A DNA stretch of 64,000 nucleotides. Source: Sphaeramia orbicularis. Taxonomy: Eukaryota > Chordata > Actinopteri > Kurtiformes > Apogonidae. The position numbers and the translations under genes were made by a program. The notes beneath the pieces are model-generated. The model saw nothing but the letters and a program-made list of their open reading frames with translations, had not been told where the DNA came from and did no database searches. Shown here piece by piece: positions 22,120 to 33,879 of this stretch (the stretch's first letter is position 1; each line of letters starts with the position of its first letter). The stretch lies in the NCBI RefSeq assembly GCF_902148855.1, contig NC_043964.1:142522-206521 (forward strand), read 5' to 3'.

Positions 22120-22275
22120 ACTGGACTGGACTGAAGTGGACTGGACTGAAATGGACTGGACTGACGTGGACTGGACTGAAATGGACTGGACTGACGTGGA
22201 CTGGACTGGAATGGACTGGACTGACGTGGACTGGACTGGAATGGACTGGACTGACGTGGACTGGACTGGAATTAA
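22120..22275. repeat. GGACTGGACTGA minisatellite
   Basis: About seven units near 22 bp built from TGGACTGGACTGA and TGACGTGGACTGGAC, just beyond the distal poly(A) signal of utp18. Confidence 0.93.
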
Positions 22276-22307
22276 ACTGATGAACTCAGATTCATTCACA
22301 TCGTTTC

Positions 22308-22313
22308 TTTATT
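22308..22313 (-). terminator. utp18: utp18 distal poly(A) signal
   Basis: AATAAA on the minus strand, in a typical 3'-end context about 850 bases after the utp18 stop codon. A nearer ATTAAA lies at 22736-22741, so either may be used. Confidence 0.55.
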
Positions 22314-22561
22314 AAGTCCAACCTAAACTCAGGCCTTAGACCTGGTCCTGGTCTGATCTGGATCCAGGCAGATCCGGTTCTACCCCATTCCTCTGATAGG
22401 CGGAGCTTAGCTGGAGGATCTGGTTCAGCTGCTGCCTCCCTGGCGTCTGATTGGGTGAAGCTCCTCTGTGACTCCATCATGACCCAGTGCATGATGGGAA
22501 AATACACATGACACAAACAGAGACTGGGTCAATGTCTCCATGGACGAGTATGAGCCAGTAT

Positions 22562-22672
22562 AACACGGACACAGGTCATATACAGACTGACCGGCTGGAC
22601 ACAGGTCATATACAGACTGACTGGCTGGACACAGGTCATATACAGACTGACCGGCTGGACACAGGTCATTCA
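22562..22672. repeat. 30-bp minisatellite in utp18 3' UTR
   Basis: Three and a half units containing ACACAGGTCATATACAGACT and GGCTGG. Confidence 0.95.
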
Positions 22673-22949
22673 GTTTGACCAAAAACGGACACAAAAGACC
22701 ACAGAACGTCCAGTTCATTCAAAAACAAAACTGACTTTAATCTGATTTGATAATGATCTGAAAATTACAGACAAGAACGTTTGGATCAGAAACAGGAAGT
22801 TCAACACGGTTCTGAACATCTGAACGAGTCTGGAGATAAATATGGACTGAAACCCACAGACGGTTCTGCTCCGGGTTCCACCAGAACCACTGACTTCAGG
22901 AACAAAAACAGCAGTTCTTTTAGATCTGAGAAAAACATGAGCAGGTCCA

Positions 22950-23138
22950 GGTGGTTCTGGGGTGGTTCTGCGGTGGGTCTGGGGTGGTTCTGCGGTGGTT
23001 CTGTGGTGGGTCTGCGGTGGGTCTGGGGTGGTTCTGCGGTGGGTCTGGGGTGGTTCTGTGGTGGTTCTGTGGTGGTTCTGCGGTGGGTCTGCGGTGGTTC
23101 TGTGGTGGGTCTGCGGTGGGTCTGGGGTGGTTCCACTG
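22950..23138. repeat. GGTTCTGCGGTGGGTCT repeat
   Basis: 11-bp and 22-bp units of GGTGGTTCTGC and GGTGGGTCTGG ending about 25 bases past the utp18 stop codon. Thr/Pro-rich reverse frames across it are repeat artefacts. Confidence 0.95.
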
Positions 23139-23162
23139 AGCTCAGGTGGACCTGGTTCCGGT

Positions 23163-26100
23163 TCAGAAGTCTTTGTAATGCAATAACCTGGAAAACACAG
23201 AGTCATGAAAGCAGACGTCATGTGACCTGAAGACGTCATGTGACCTGTAGAACATGTCTCACCTCCAGAGGGGGGCGTGGCCTTTGTTGTTGGCCAATGA
23301 GAAGAAGCCGCTGTGAGGGGAGAAGCTGAGGCAGTTGGTTCTGAAACACGTTTTTCTACTGGACACCGGGAAGTTGGAGAAGACGGACAGGCTGGGGAGG
23401 TGGAGCTACGGAGGAGGAGCACAGTCACATGACACCAATCAGCCAATCAGCATCTCTGCTTTCAAACAACCGGCGGCAGATCAACAAACCAACGTCCAGG
23501 GTCCACTTTATCTGAACCGGGCTCATTAAGACCAGGATCGGGTCCACTTTATCTGAACCGGGCTCATTAAGACCAGGATCGGGTCCACTTTATCTGAACC
23601 GGGCTCATTAAGACCAGGATCGGGTCCACTTTATCTGAACTGGGCTCATTAAGACCAGGACCAGGTTCTGAAACGCTGCGTCATCATAGTGATGAGCATG
23701 TGCTGGTGTGTAAGCCCCGCCTTCAGTCGGCGACTCACCAGTTTGACCGCCTCGTCCTCGACCCGCGACGCCATGGCCAGGATTTCTGATGAGGGGTTAA
23801 AGGTCAGAGAGGTGGCCGGGGTCACCAGGTTCATCACCGCCTTCAGAGGCCTGGGATTGGCTGATTTTAGACACGCCTCCTGGGAGTAGACGTTGACCAC
23901 GCCTGAGTGAGAGCTGAAGGAAAAATGGAACGGATCAGTCAGCGACGAAAAGCAACGGAAACGAAAAAAGACAAAAACAGACGAAGAAATGAAACTCAAA
24001 ACATTGTGAAACCGCTCGAATCATCGCAACCATCAATGAAGAAACAAGGCTGTGGGGGCGTGTCTTACCCGCAAGCCAGGTACTGCCCATTTGGCGACGC
24101 AGCGATGGATGTCGCCTTCACGCAGCCGTCGTCAGAAAACCTGTGGACGCAACGAGCGCTGCCGACATCCCAAATGAACACCTCGCCCTCATCTGGACGA
24201 ATACGGAAACACACAAGTGAACACGCTAACACGTAAGTGAACACGCTAACACGTAAGTGAACACGCTAACACACAAGTGAACACGCTAACACACAAGTGA
24301 ACACGCTAACCCCCTGGTAACACATGGGCCAATCAGCTGATTGATTGATCAGCTGACTCATGGCCATCTGTTTCCATAAATCCGTTGAAACACACATCTA
24401 TGAAGTTGATCACATGACTGACAGGATATGATGTCACTCACCTGATCCAGCGAAGACTTTACCCCCGTCGTGAGAAAAGGCGACGCCGCAGATGTTTCCG
24501 TTGATCTTCATGCTGCGAACGACCTCCTTAGTCTGAAAACACAGAGCGTCTGTCAGAGGAGGCTCCGCCCACTGGCTGTTAGTGCTACGACACCCCGCCC
24601 CCGTCACATGACCACACACAGAAGAGGCGGACCTTGAGCGTCAGCAGGTGCAGGTATCCTCTGGAGCCCGACAGCAGCAGAGCGCCTCCTTCAGGACACA
24701 CACAGAACTCCTTCACTCTGGACTCATTCAGACCTGAAACAAACACAGGAGGGCGGGGCCAGTCCCCTTCAGTCCTCTGACAGACTCTGACCCCTGACTC
24801 TGAACCCGACTCTGACCCTTGACCCCTGACTCTGACCCCCTGACCCGTGACCCCTGACCTCTGACGGAGTGCACAGGGGACACTCGTCCCTCCATCATGT
24901 CGTACACGTAGAACATCTTGTTCTTCAGACTGGTGGCGATCACGCTGCGTCCGTCGGGGCTGAACTCCGCCCTGTGGACGGGGAAGCGCTCCAGGTGGAT
25001 GCTCTGGATCTTTGGGTTGGTCTTCCCGTCCACCTGCAGGAGGGACAGCGTTAAAGTCACGTGACCCGGTCCACCTGGGCCTGGGGTGCGGCCCGTTGGA
25101 CCCCTACCTGGAAGAGGCAGATGGACTGGTCCAGTCCGGCCGTCAAGACCACCTGGGATGTGGGGTGGAACTGGACCGAGGTCAGCCTGTCCTCTGACGG
25201 GCGGGCACTGTTGGCGTGGACGCACTTCTTCATCTGAGGACACAGGATGTGGGCGGGGCTTTAATGCCAAGGGGCGGAGCATAGGGATCTGATTACCAAT
25301 GAGGACACATTTGTCCTCAGAGATTTACAAAGATCTAGAATGAATCAACGGAACCAAAGCACAACCTGTTCCTGAACCGAGCCCAGTAGTTTACAGGTTC
25401 TACCCCAGTGGTTTAGAGGTTCTACCCCAGTAGTTAAGAGGTTCTAACCCAGTATCTTACAGGTTCTAATCCAGAGTTTAGAAGTTCTAACTCAGTAGTT
25501 TAGAGATTCTACCTCGGTAGTTTGGAGGTTCTAACCCGGTAATTTACATGTTCTACCCTGGTAGATTAGAAGTTCTAACCCAGTAGTTTACAGGTTCTAA
25601 CCCAGTAGTTTAGAGGTTCCAACCCTATAGTTTACAGGTTACAACCCCAACCCAATAAGTTTGCAGGTTCTATCCTCGGTAGTTTAGAGGTTCTACCCTG
25701 GTAGTTTAGAGGTTCTAACCCAGCAGTTTACAGGTTCTAACCCCAACCCGGTAGTTTACAGGTTCTAACCCAGCAGTTTACAGGTTCTAACCCCAACCCG
25801 GTAGTTTACAGGTTCTAACCCAGTAGTTTACAAGTTCTAACCTGGTAGTTTACAGGTTCTAACCCCAACCCGGTAGTTTACAGGTTCTAACCCCAACCCG
25901 GTAGTTTACAGGTTCTAACCTAGTTTTTAGTTTTAACTCTTTGGTGTCTCATGTGACTACATAAACACCTCCAGGCAGAGCCTTGAGTCCGCCTCCCCAG
26001 ACCTGAACCCGGGTCAGGACTAGGTCCTGGTTTTGCGTACCCTCAGGACTCCGCTGGGCAGACTGTCTGAAGACGACACCAGGTTCCCCGTCCTCCTCAG

Positions 26101-28739
26101 CAGGTCCTCGTCTTCATCGTCGTCTTCATCTGCAGTAAAGACACAAACATTCAACCACTGAAACAGTCCAACTCCTAGAGCATCATGGGAGCTGTAGTCC
26201 AACAGACCACCCATCATCATCACCTTCTTATTTTTACCTTTTCTTTTCTTCTCTTTGATCTCGGCCCATTTAGGAGCCCCGCCCATCGCCTTCTGAAACC
26301 TGAGACGCACAGATTAGATTCAGACACACACACACACACACATATACACAGACACATACACACACAGATACTAACTCACTCATACACACACACACAGACA
26401 CATACACATATACACACATACACACACAGATACTCACTCACTCACTCACACACACACACACACACTCACTGTTCCTTCATCCTCTCCTGCAGTGTGTGTT
26501 TGCTGATCCTTGACTCCGCCTCCCCTTTCATCAGGTCTCTACGGTAACGGTGCGTCATGTCCACCCTGCGGCACACACACACACAGGTGGAGGTTATGAT
26601 GTCACTTCCTGTTTACAGCTCAGGTGCACAGGTGCGGCTCTTACTCCTCCTCCAGCTCGTCGTCCTCGTCCACCCAGGCGGCTCTCCTGATTGGCTGCGG
26701 CCGGGACTCGTCCTCGGCGTCTGATTGGTCGGAGTCCTCGTCTTCGTCGACCAATAGGGCGTCGGCGTGGCGCTCGGCATCGTCGTCGTCATCGTCGTCC
26801 TGATCAGAGACAAACGTCCATGAAACCCTGAGGACATTATGTCCGCCAGGTGGACCCCGGAGGGGGCGGGGCCACAGGACCGTCACTTCCTGAACCAGGA
26901 GATGCTGGGTCTGTGTAACCATGGTGTGTGTGTGTTCATATGTGTGTGTGTTCATGTGTGTGTGTGTTCATGTGTGTGTTCATGTGTGTGTGTGTTCAGT
27001 GTGTGTGTGTTCAGTGTGTGTGTGTGTGTGTTCATGTGTGTGTGTTCAGTGTGTGTGTGTTGTGTGTGTGTTCATGTGTGTGTGTTCAGTGTGTGTGTTC
27101 ATGTGTGTGTGTTCATGTGTGTGTGTTCAGTGTGTGTGTGTTCATATGTGTGTGTGTTCATGTGTGTGTGTGTTCAGTGTGTGTGTGTTCATGTGTGTGT
27201 GTTCAGTGTGTGTGTGTGTGTTCATGTGTGTGTGTGTTCATGTGTGTGTGTTCATGTGTGTGTGTTCAGTGTGTGTGTGTGTGTGTGTGTGTTCATATGT
27301 GTGTGTGTTCATGTGTGTGTGTGTTCATGTGTGTGTGTTCATGTGTGTGTATTCAGTGTGTGTGTGTGTTCATGTGTGTGTGTTCAGTGTGTGTGTGTGT
27401 GTGTGTGTGTGTTCATGTGTGTGTGTGTATGTGTGTGTGTTCAGTGTGTGTGTGTGTGTGTTCATGTGTGTGTGTTCAGTGTGTGTGTGTGTGTGTGTTC
27501 ATATGTGTGTGTGTTCATATGTGTGTGTGTGTTTGTGTTCATATGTGTGTGTGTTCATATGTGTGTATGTGTTTGTGTTCATATGTGTGTGTGTGTGTTC
27601 ATGTATGTGTGTGTGTTCATATGTGCGTGTGTGTTCGTGTGTGTGTTCATATGTGTGTGTGTTCATATATGTGTGTGTTCATATGTGTGTGTTCGTGTGT
27701 GTGTGTTCGTGTGTGTGTTCATATGTGTGTGTGTTCATATGTGTGTGTGTGTTCGTGTGTGTGTGTTCATATGTGTGTGTGTTCATATGTGTGTGTTCAT
27801 ATGTGTGTGTGTGTTCGTGTGTGTGTTCATATGTGTGTGTGTGTTCGTGTGTGTGTTCATATGTGTGTGTGTTCATGTGTGTGTGTGTTCGTGTGTGTAT
27901 GTTCATATGTGTGTGTGTGTGTTCGTGTGTGTGTGTTCATGTGTGTGTGTGTTTGTGTGTGTGTGTGTTCATATGTGTGTGTGTGTTCATGTGTGTGTGT
28001 TCATATGTGTGTGTGTTCATATGTGTGTGTGTGTTCGTGTGTGTGTGTTCATGTGTGTGTTTGTGTGTGTGTGTTCATATGTGTGTGTGTTCTTATGTGT
28101 GTGTGTGTTCGTGTGTGTGTTCATGTGTGTGTGTTCGTGTGTGTGTTCATCTGTGTTTGTGTGAGTGTGTGAGTGTGTGTTCATATGTGTGTGTGTGTGT
28201 TCGTGTGTGTGTGTTCATATGTGTGTGTGTTCATGTGTGTGTGTGTTCGTGTGTGTGTGTGTTCATATGTGTGTGTGTGTTCGTGTGTGTGTGTTCATAT
28301 GTGTGTGTGTTCATGTGTGTGTGTGTTCATATGTGTGTGTGTGTTCATATGTGTGTGTGTTCATATGTGTGTGTGTGTTCGTGTGTGTGTGTTCATGTGT
28401 GTGTGTGTTCATGTGTGTGTGTGTTCATATGTGTGTGTGTTCATGTGTGTGTGTGTTCATATGTGTGTGTGTGTTCGTGTGTGTGTGTTCATATGTGTGT
28501 GTGTGCTCATGTGTGTGTGTTCATGTGTGTGTGTGTGTGTTCATATGTGTGTGTGTCAGATGAACTGCTCTCTCCTCATGTTCCAGTGTGTCTAACTCTT
28601 CTGTTCCAGTTCAGTTCTCACTCGTTTAAATGTACAGTTTGTTTCTTCTTTAATATTAAAGCCTTTGTTTGTTGTTTTTCCTTTTGGTTGAAACAAAACA
28701 CACACTGAACACACACACTGAACACACACACACACACTG

Positions 28740-28776
<37 letters not shown>

Positions 28777-30844
28777 ACTCACACACTGAACACACACACA
28801 CACGAACACACACACACACACACAAATGAACACACACACACTCAACACACACACACACACACATGAACACACACACACACTGAACACACACACTGAACAC
28901 ACACACACACACACACACTGAACACACACACTGAACACACACACACACACGAACACACACACACAAACACACACACACACATGAACACACACACACACAT
29001 GAACACACACACACACACACATGAACACACACACACACATGAACACACACACACATGAACACACACACGAACACACACACACACACACACACACATGAAC
29101 ACACACACACACACACACACACTTCTCTACAGTTTACACTTATAATCTGACTCACATTAAACGTGTTCAGTTTTCTGTATTTGAATCTGATTGTTCAGTT
29201 GTGACCACAGCTGTTTACTGATGATCAGACACTTTATGGTGGTGAGTTTGAACACGTGTATGTCGGTTTGGTCAGATGTGGTCAGATCAGAGGTTGCGCT
29301 AGACATTTTTATTGTCCGTCATTTTGACGGACAGGGTCGTAAAAATTCCGTCATAACGTATTATTATCCGTCATTTCAAATTTTTATTTTTTAATGATAA
29401 AAAGATATATTTAGTAGTATTTAATGTTCAAAAACATTTCAATGATGCAGCAGCTGTAGTTGCTGCTGGCTGATAAACCAACGTGATATCACGACTCGCA
29501 TAATTATATACGCCACTTATAATTGGTGTGTTCTGCACTGAGGGTCAGGGTTCAGGTTATATGAACCACAGATCTACGCACAAATGGACATGCCATCTAA
29601 TAACACATGAAAGGTAGAAAATGCGTACATATAGCACACCAAATGCCACTGGCGGATTCCTTGCTTTTCCGTCATCCTCCACCGCATCCGTCCCTCTTTT
29701 TTCACCGCGTTTATTACTGACATCGGATTTAACTGGGTTTTCTAAAATAACTAAGGAGACTCGGCTGTCTGCACAGTTTGCGCAAGAAAAGTAGCATCTA
29801 ATTTGGCTTAAGTCAGAGAAACAACAACACAAGACTGGACACTGACTGAGTAATGTTCACACTCACCATCAACTGGACAGGGGGTCTACTACAGCTGGAC
29901 TAACTGGACAGGGTCTACTACAGGTGGACTAACTGGACAGGGTCTACTACAGGTGGACTAACTGGACAGGGTCTACTACAGGTGGACTAACTGGACAGGG
30001 TCTACTACAGGTGGACTAACTGGACAGGGGTCTACTACAGGTGGACTAACTGGACAGGGTCTACTACAGGTGGACTAACTGGACAGGGGTCTACTACAGG
30101 TGGACTAACTGGACAGGGGTCTACTACAGGTGGACTAACTGGACAGGGGTCTACTACAGGTGGACTAACTGGACAGGGTCTACTACAGGTGGACTAACTG
30201 GACAGGGTCTACTACAGGTGGACTAACTGGACAGGGTCTACTACAGGTGGACTAACTGGACAGGGTCTACTACAGGTGGACTAACTGGACAGGGGTCTAC
30301 TACAGGTGGACTAACTGGACAGGGTCTACTACAGGTGGACTAACTGGACAGGGGTTTACTACAGGTGGACTAACTGGACAGGGTCTACTACAGGTGGACT
30401 AACTGGACAGGGTCTACTACAGGTGGACTAACTGGACAGGGTCTACTACAGGTGGACTAACTGGACAGGGTCTACTACAGGTGGACTAACTGGACAGGGT
30501 CTACTACAGGTGGACTAACTGGACAGGGGGTCTACTACAGGTGGACTAACTGGACAGGGTCTACTACAGGTGGACTAACTGGACAGGGTCTACTACAGGT
30601 GGACTAACTGGACAGGGTCTACTACAGGTGGACTAACAGTGAGTCATGTGACTGCAGTACCGCTGTTGTATTCAGTGTAGTTGTGAACAGTGGTGCTGTT
30701 GGTTCTATACAGGTGGATGTTGGTTCTATACAGGTGGATGCTGTTCTGGACTGTTTGATGCCTTGCTCACAGACAGACCAGTGATTCTGCAGCAGGTTCT
30801 GTTCACAGTGTTGTGTTAAACTTTCTTTGGTAGTGTTAGAGACT

Positions 30845-30878
<34 letters not shown>

Positions 30879-32296
30879 CCTTTAAGTGCGAGAGCGGTGT
30901 GTGGTGCGTGCGTGAACGTATGGTGTGAGTGGTCGAGCAAGGTGAGGGAGCGGCAGTTTTGAGTATGAGTGTGTAAGAGGACAGAAGGAAAAAGTGCACA
31001 AACATCCATATACTGTGCATAAATAAAAGCTGCTGTCTTCCACTACTGGTAAGGGAGTTAACCCACATCGGCCCTGGAGGAAACCTGCCCTGTTCTCGAT
31101 GACTACGGTCGGACGAGCCGAGCAGGAGAGGTTAACAGTAGATTACCCTCAGGATCTGAATCTGTCAAAATGACGGACGGCCTTCAGAATTTTCCGTCAT
31201 TTAAAAAAAAAAATCTGTCAATGACGGAATATTTTCGGTTAACGCGACCTCTGGGTCAGATGTGGTCGGATGTGATCGGATGTGGTCGGATGTGATCGGA
31301 TGTGGTCGGATGTGGTCGGATGTGATCGGATGTGGTCGGATGTGATCGGATGTGATCGGATGTGATCAGATGTGGCGCTTTAGTCCCAGACTTCCTCAGA
31401 TCCATGACATCTTCTGCTTTTCTTTCTCGTGTGTGACTGTTGGTCTGGAATTGAAACGTTCAAATGGATAAAAGTGTGACAGCTGTGTTGTGGGTTCAGC
31501 CCCCCCGAACCTCTGGTCCTAGAACCACAAAGCCCTGAACACAAGGATGAAGTCTGGACCAAAGGATTCAAACAAAGAAAAAAAAAAGAGTCAGTTCAGA
31601 TCAACACATGGAACCTGATGAACCCCGGACCATGAATAAAAGACTGTTCTGGTTAGAGGGGTTAGGGGGGTTAGGGTCAGGCTAACCCTAACCCAGGATC
31701 AGTTCAGAACTCAGTCCAGATCAAACCAGATCCAACTGACCCACTTTAGAGGGTCTGAATTGGACTCCCCTCATGTCCCCGGTACCAGAGCCCGGTCCGG
31801 TGTGGCATAAAATACGGACCTTGTAAAATTTGGACCCATTTGGAACTTGCGCATGCGCGAGCGCAGCCTTACCGGATGTCAGGTTCAGCGAGGCTTATGA
31901 AGTAAGTACCTTGCGAGTAGAATAGTGCGCTTTTGGGTTGGGTTAGGATTAGGGGTTAGGGTTAGGGTTTAGGGGTCGCTGAACCTGACATCCGGTAAGG
32001 CTGCGCTTGCGCATGCGCAAATTCCAAATAGGTCCAAATTTTACAAGGTCCGTATTTTATCCCACACCGGGTCCGGGTCTCACCTGTCTCAGTCGGTCCA
32101 GCAGCTGGTCCTCGGGTCCGAACACCAGGTCCTCGAGGATCCGGACCGAGTGGTCCTCCTGGCCCAGGGTCTTCAGCCTCTTCAGGTTCTGCTGTTTCCG
32201 GTCCTCCTGGTCCTGGTCCGACCTGCGGCTCCGGGGTCTCTTAGAGGCCGGACCCGGGTTCACAGGACCCGGCAGCTCGATATAGTCTCCGTCCAT
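23163..32296 (-). CDS. utp18: UTP18, WD40 subunit of the small-subunit processome
   Basis: Thirteen exons with consistent phases: 32296-32084, 26799-26645, 26565-26470, 26299-26238, 26129-26041, 25233-25108, 25033-24859, 24733-24633, 24532-24442, 24192-24069, 23913-23739, 23405-23263, 23187-23163. The protein is 524 residues (human about 556). UTP18 is a WD40 protein of the UTP-B module bound to U3 snoRNA, needed for early cleavage of 18S pre-rRNA in the nucleolus. Diagnostic stretches are ILEDLVFG, QFQKAMGGAPKWAE, VDGKTNPKIQSIHLERFP, SMKINGN, NPRPLKAVMNLVT and the C-terminus LLHYKDF. The N-terminal third is acidic and disordered (Asp run at the start of exon 2). ATG at 32296 is chosen as the first in-frame ATG; a stop lies just upstream in another frame and an AG before ATCGTGAAT leaves an upstream exon possible. 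Intron 1 is 5.3 kb of repeats and transposons. Confidence 0.95.
23500..23660. repeat. 41-bp minisatellite in utp18 intron
   Basis: Nearly four units starting GGGTCCACTTTATCTGAACC and containing GGCTCATTAAGACC, between exons 11 and 12. Confidence 0.95.
24215..24310. repeat. 18-bp minisatellite beside utp18 exon 10
   Basis: Five to six units of AAGTGAACACGCTAACAC, starting about 20 bases from the exon 10 acceptor. Confidence 0.93.
24775..24862. repeat. TGACCCCTGACTC repeat abutting a utp18 donor
   Basis: Irregular units of CTCTGACCCCTGA that run into the donor of exon 7 at 24859. On the transcribed strand they repeat GTCAGGGG, the sequence of the donor itself. Confidence 0.85.
25378..25930. 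repeat. GTAGTTTACAGGTTCTAACC minisatellite
   Basis: About 22 degenerate units of 20-29 bp in the utp18 intron between exons 5 and 6. Units near the right end are most alike. Confidence 0.9.
26320..26466. repeat. CA-rich microsatellite in utp18 intron
   Basis: ACACACAGACACATACAC-type repeat filling the intron between exons 3 and 4. Confidence 0.9.
26925..28556. repeat. TG minisatellite with TTCA punctuation
   Basis: 1.6 kb of GTGTGTGTTCATGTGTGTGT-type units (10-14 bp) with TTCATA, TTCAG and TTCG variants, in utp18 intron 1. Cys/Val-rich open frames of up to 595 codons are artefacts, as no stop can form from these units. Confidence 0.98.
28698..29121. repeat. CA minisatellite with GAAC punctuation
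   Basis: ACACACACATGAACACACAC-type units, the reverse complement of the array at 26925-28556. The two are separated by about 140 bases of unique sequence. Confidence 0.97.
29288..31253 (-). mobile_element. Non-autonomous hAT element, copy 2
   Basis: Inverted copy of 4674-6998, length 1966 bp, with a perfect 8-bp target duplication GGTCAGAT (29280-29287 and 31254-31261). Single-copy parts look almost identical to copy 1, so both insertions are recent. The 28-bp array (29872-30640) has about 27 units and the 20-bp array about two. It lies in utp18 intron 1, inserted at the edge of a GGTCGGATGT tandem repeat. Confidence 0.92.
31254..31376. repeat. 10-bp GGATGTGATC/GGATGTGGTC repeat
   Basis: About 12 units of 10 bp. 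A few similar units (GGTCAGATGT) are on the other side of hAT copy 2, so the transposon probably landed within the array. Confidence 0.93.
31648..31695. repeat. Short telomere-like TTAGGG/CCCTAA patch
   Basis: GGGGTTAGGG words followed by CTAACCCTAACCC in opposite orientation. It is too short and degenerate to be an interstitial telomere. Confidence 0.6.
31794..32072. mobile_element. Palindromic MITE with long terminal inverted repeats
   Basis: About 280 bp. The left arm CCGGTGTGGCATAAAATACG returns at the right end as the reverse complement, and the arms pair for about 95 bases each, including GCGCATGCGC and ACCGGATGTCAGGTTCAGCG. The loop holds GGGTTAGGATTAGGGG-type telomere-like repeats. 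No clear target duplication was found, so the superfamily is open. It ends about 12 bases from the utp18 exon 1 donor. Confidence 0.85.
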
Positions 32297-32309
32297 CGGA
32301 TTCACGATC

Positions 32310-33115
32310 TAAACACGGACCAGGTCTAGACTCTGCACATGGGGGACCGTGTTTTTACTCGAAACATGTGCTTCCGGTTCAGGATTCCGGTTCCGGTTCA
32401 CACCTTCAACATAAAAGCCTGCCCCCTGGCGGCAGATAAATAAAATAAAATAAAATAAGATGTTTATGTCGGTTTCATTCAATCTAATAATTAAAACCAA
32501 AATCAAACAAAAATCAAAAGAAAATAAATAATTTTACAAGAAACTGAATGAAATAAATGAACAAATAAAGTTGTTGATAAATAATCAAAGCTAAACTTCA
32601 TATTTCATCCTTTTTATGAGGAATTTGAATAAAAACATTCATTTTCACATTGTGAACAAGTTTCTTCTGTTGTTCAGTTTAGTTTTTATTTCAACATTTG
32701 GTTCGTTTGTTTCATGAACGTAAATGATCATTTTTGTCATTTCTGCAAAAATGGTGATTTTAATTATTTGCATTTTTTTTATTCTTCTTATTTTGTGGAT
32801 TTCATCGTAATTTTTTGTGAATTTTACTGTTTTGGTTTTTTGTGGGAATTATTTATTTACAGACGTGGATTAAAAAACAAAACAAAACCAAAAACAAAAC
32901 CAGTGAATAAACTGATCCACAATAATGAGTTTAATGGTTTGTTTTTAATGTGGAATATTTCCAGATTCTTTGAACAGATTCAGATCTGATTCTGAAAATG
33001 TCAGCGAATCATTTCTTGTATTTGATCCAGTTTTAGGTGGATCAGGGTTCGGTGGTTTTATTTCCAGGTTCTGATCATAAACGGGTTCATTCACAGACAG
33101 ACTCTGAACAGAACT
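32310..33115. other. Intergenic interval between wipf2 and utp18
   Basis: Contains the utp18 5' flank (32297-32450) and AT-rich sequence to 33000. No exon or known element was recognised. Confidence 0.5.
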
Positions 33116-33121
33116 TTTATT
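33116..33121 (-). terminator. wipf2: Candidate wipf2 poly(A) signal
   Basis: AATAAA on the minus strand. Using it would give wipf2 a 3' UTR of about 2.3 kb, in keeping with the long UTR of mammalian WIPF2. A nearer AATAAA lies at 34883-34888. Confidence 0.4.
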
Positions 33122-33149
33122 GAAGTTTAGTTACAGTTGAAGAGCATGC

Positions 33150-33355
33150 GGTTCAACTGGACCCACATCAGGCCGGGTCCAGGTTCAACTGGACCCACAT
33201 CAGGCCGGGTCCAGGTTCAACTGGACCCACATCAGGCCGGGTCCAAGTTCAACTGGACCCACATCAGACCGGGTCCAAGTTCAACTGGACCCACATCAGA
33301 CCGGGTCCAGGTTCAAGTGGATCCACATCAGACCAGATCCAGGTTGACATGGATC
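33150..33355. repeat. 32-bp minisatellite
   Basis: About six units containing TTCAACTGGACCCACATCAG and CCGGGTCCA, in the probable wipf2 3' UTR. Confidence 0.95.
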
Positions 33356-33879
33356 TACAGGATCAGGACTAAACACTGAACAGGTTTGGATTCTTCGTCC
33401 TGTTTCTGAACAAACGTTTATTTATTTATTGACAACAAATGTTCATTAATGTTCATTAATGCTTATTCATGTTTATAAGGCAAAGACGTTCAAGACGTTA
33501 ACCACAAACTAAATAGAAGCAGGAAAACAGGACCCGGATCCACCAGGACCCAGATCCACCAGGACCCGGATCCACCAGGACCCGGATCCGGACCTGGATA
33601 GACCCAAACCAGGAGGATCCGGATCAAATCCATGGCACCGGTTTAAGACCAGGAGGAGACGAGCTAATGCTAATGCTAATACTAATTAGTGAGTCAGTGA
33701 AATGTTTGGGTGGAACCTGTTGACCACACCCACAGTGGAGCTGTCAATCACACATGTCAATCAAAGCCTCTATTGGACCAGAGTTCTGACGAATGGAGGA
33801 AACATCTAGATCTGGACCAAGGCCCTGAGACGGTCCACATGGAACCAGTAAAACCACAATGGGTCCTGGACTGAATATG

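Noticed and set aside
22715-23446. Thr/Glu/Pro-rich reverse frame of 243 codons
   Set aside because: Overlaps the utp18 final exons only in part and otherwise runs through a GGTTCTGCGGTGG repeat.
26925-28708. Very long Cys/Val/His open frames (up to 595 codons)
   Set aside because: Built entirely from TG-repeat units that cannot form stops; no splice or codon signature of a gene.
31934-31976. Interstitial telomere
   Set aside because: Only a few degenerate TTAGGG words inside a MITE loop.
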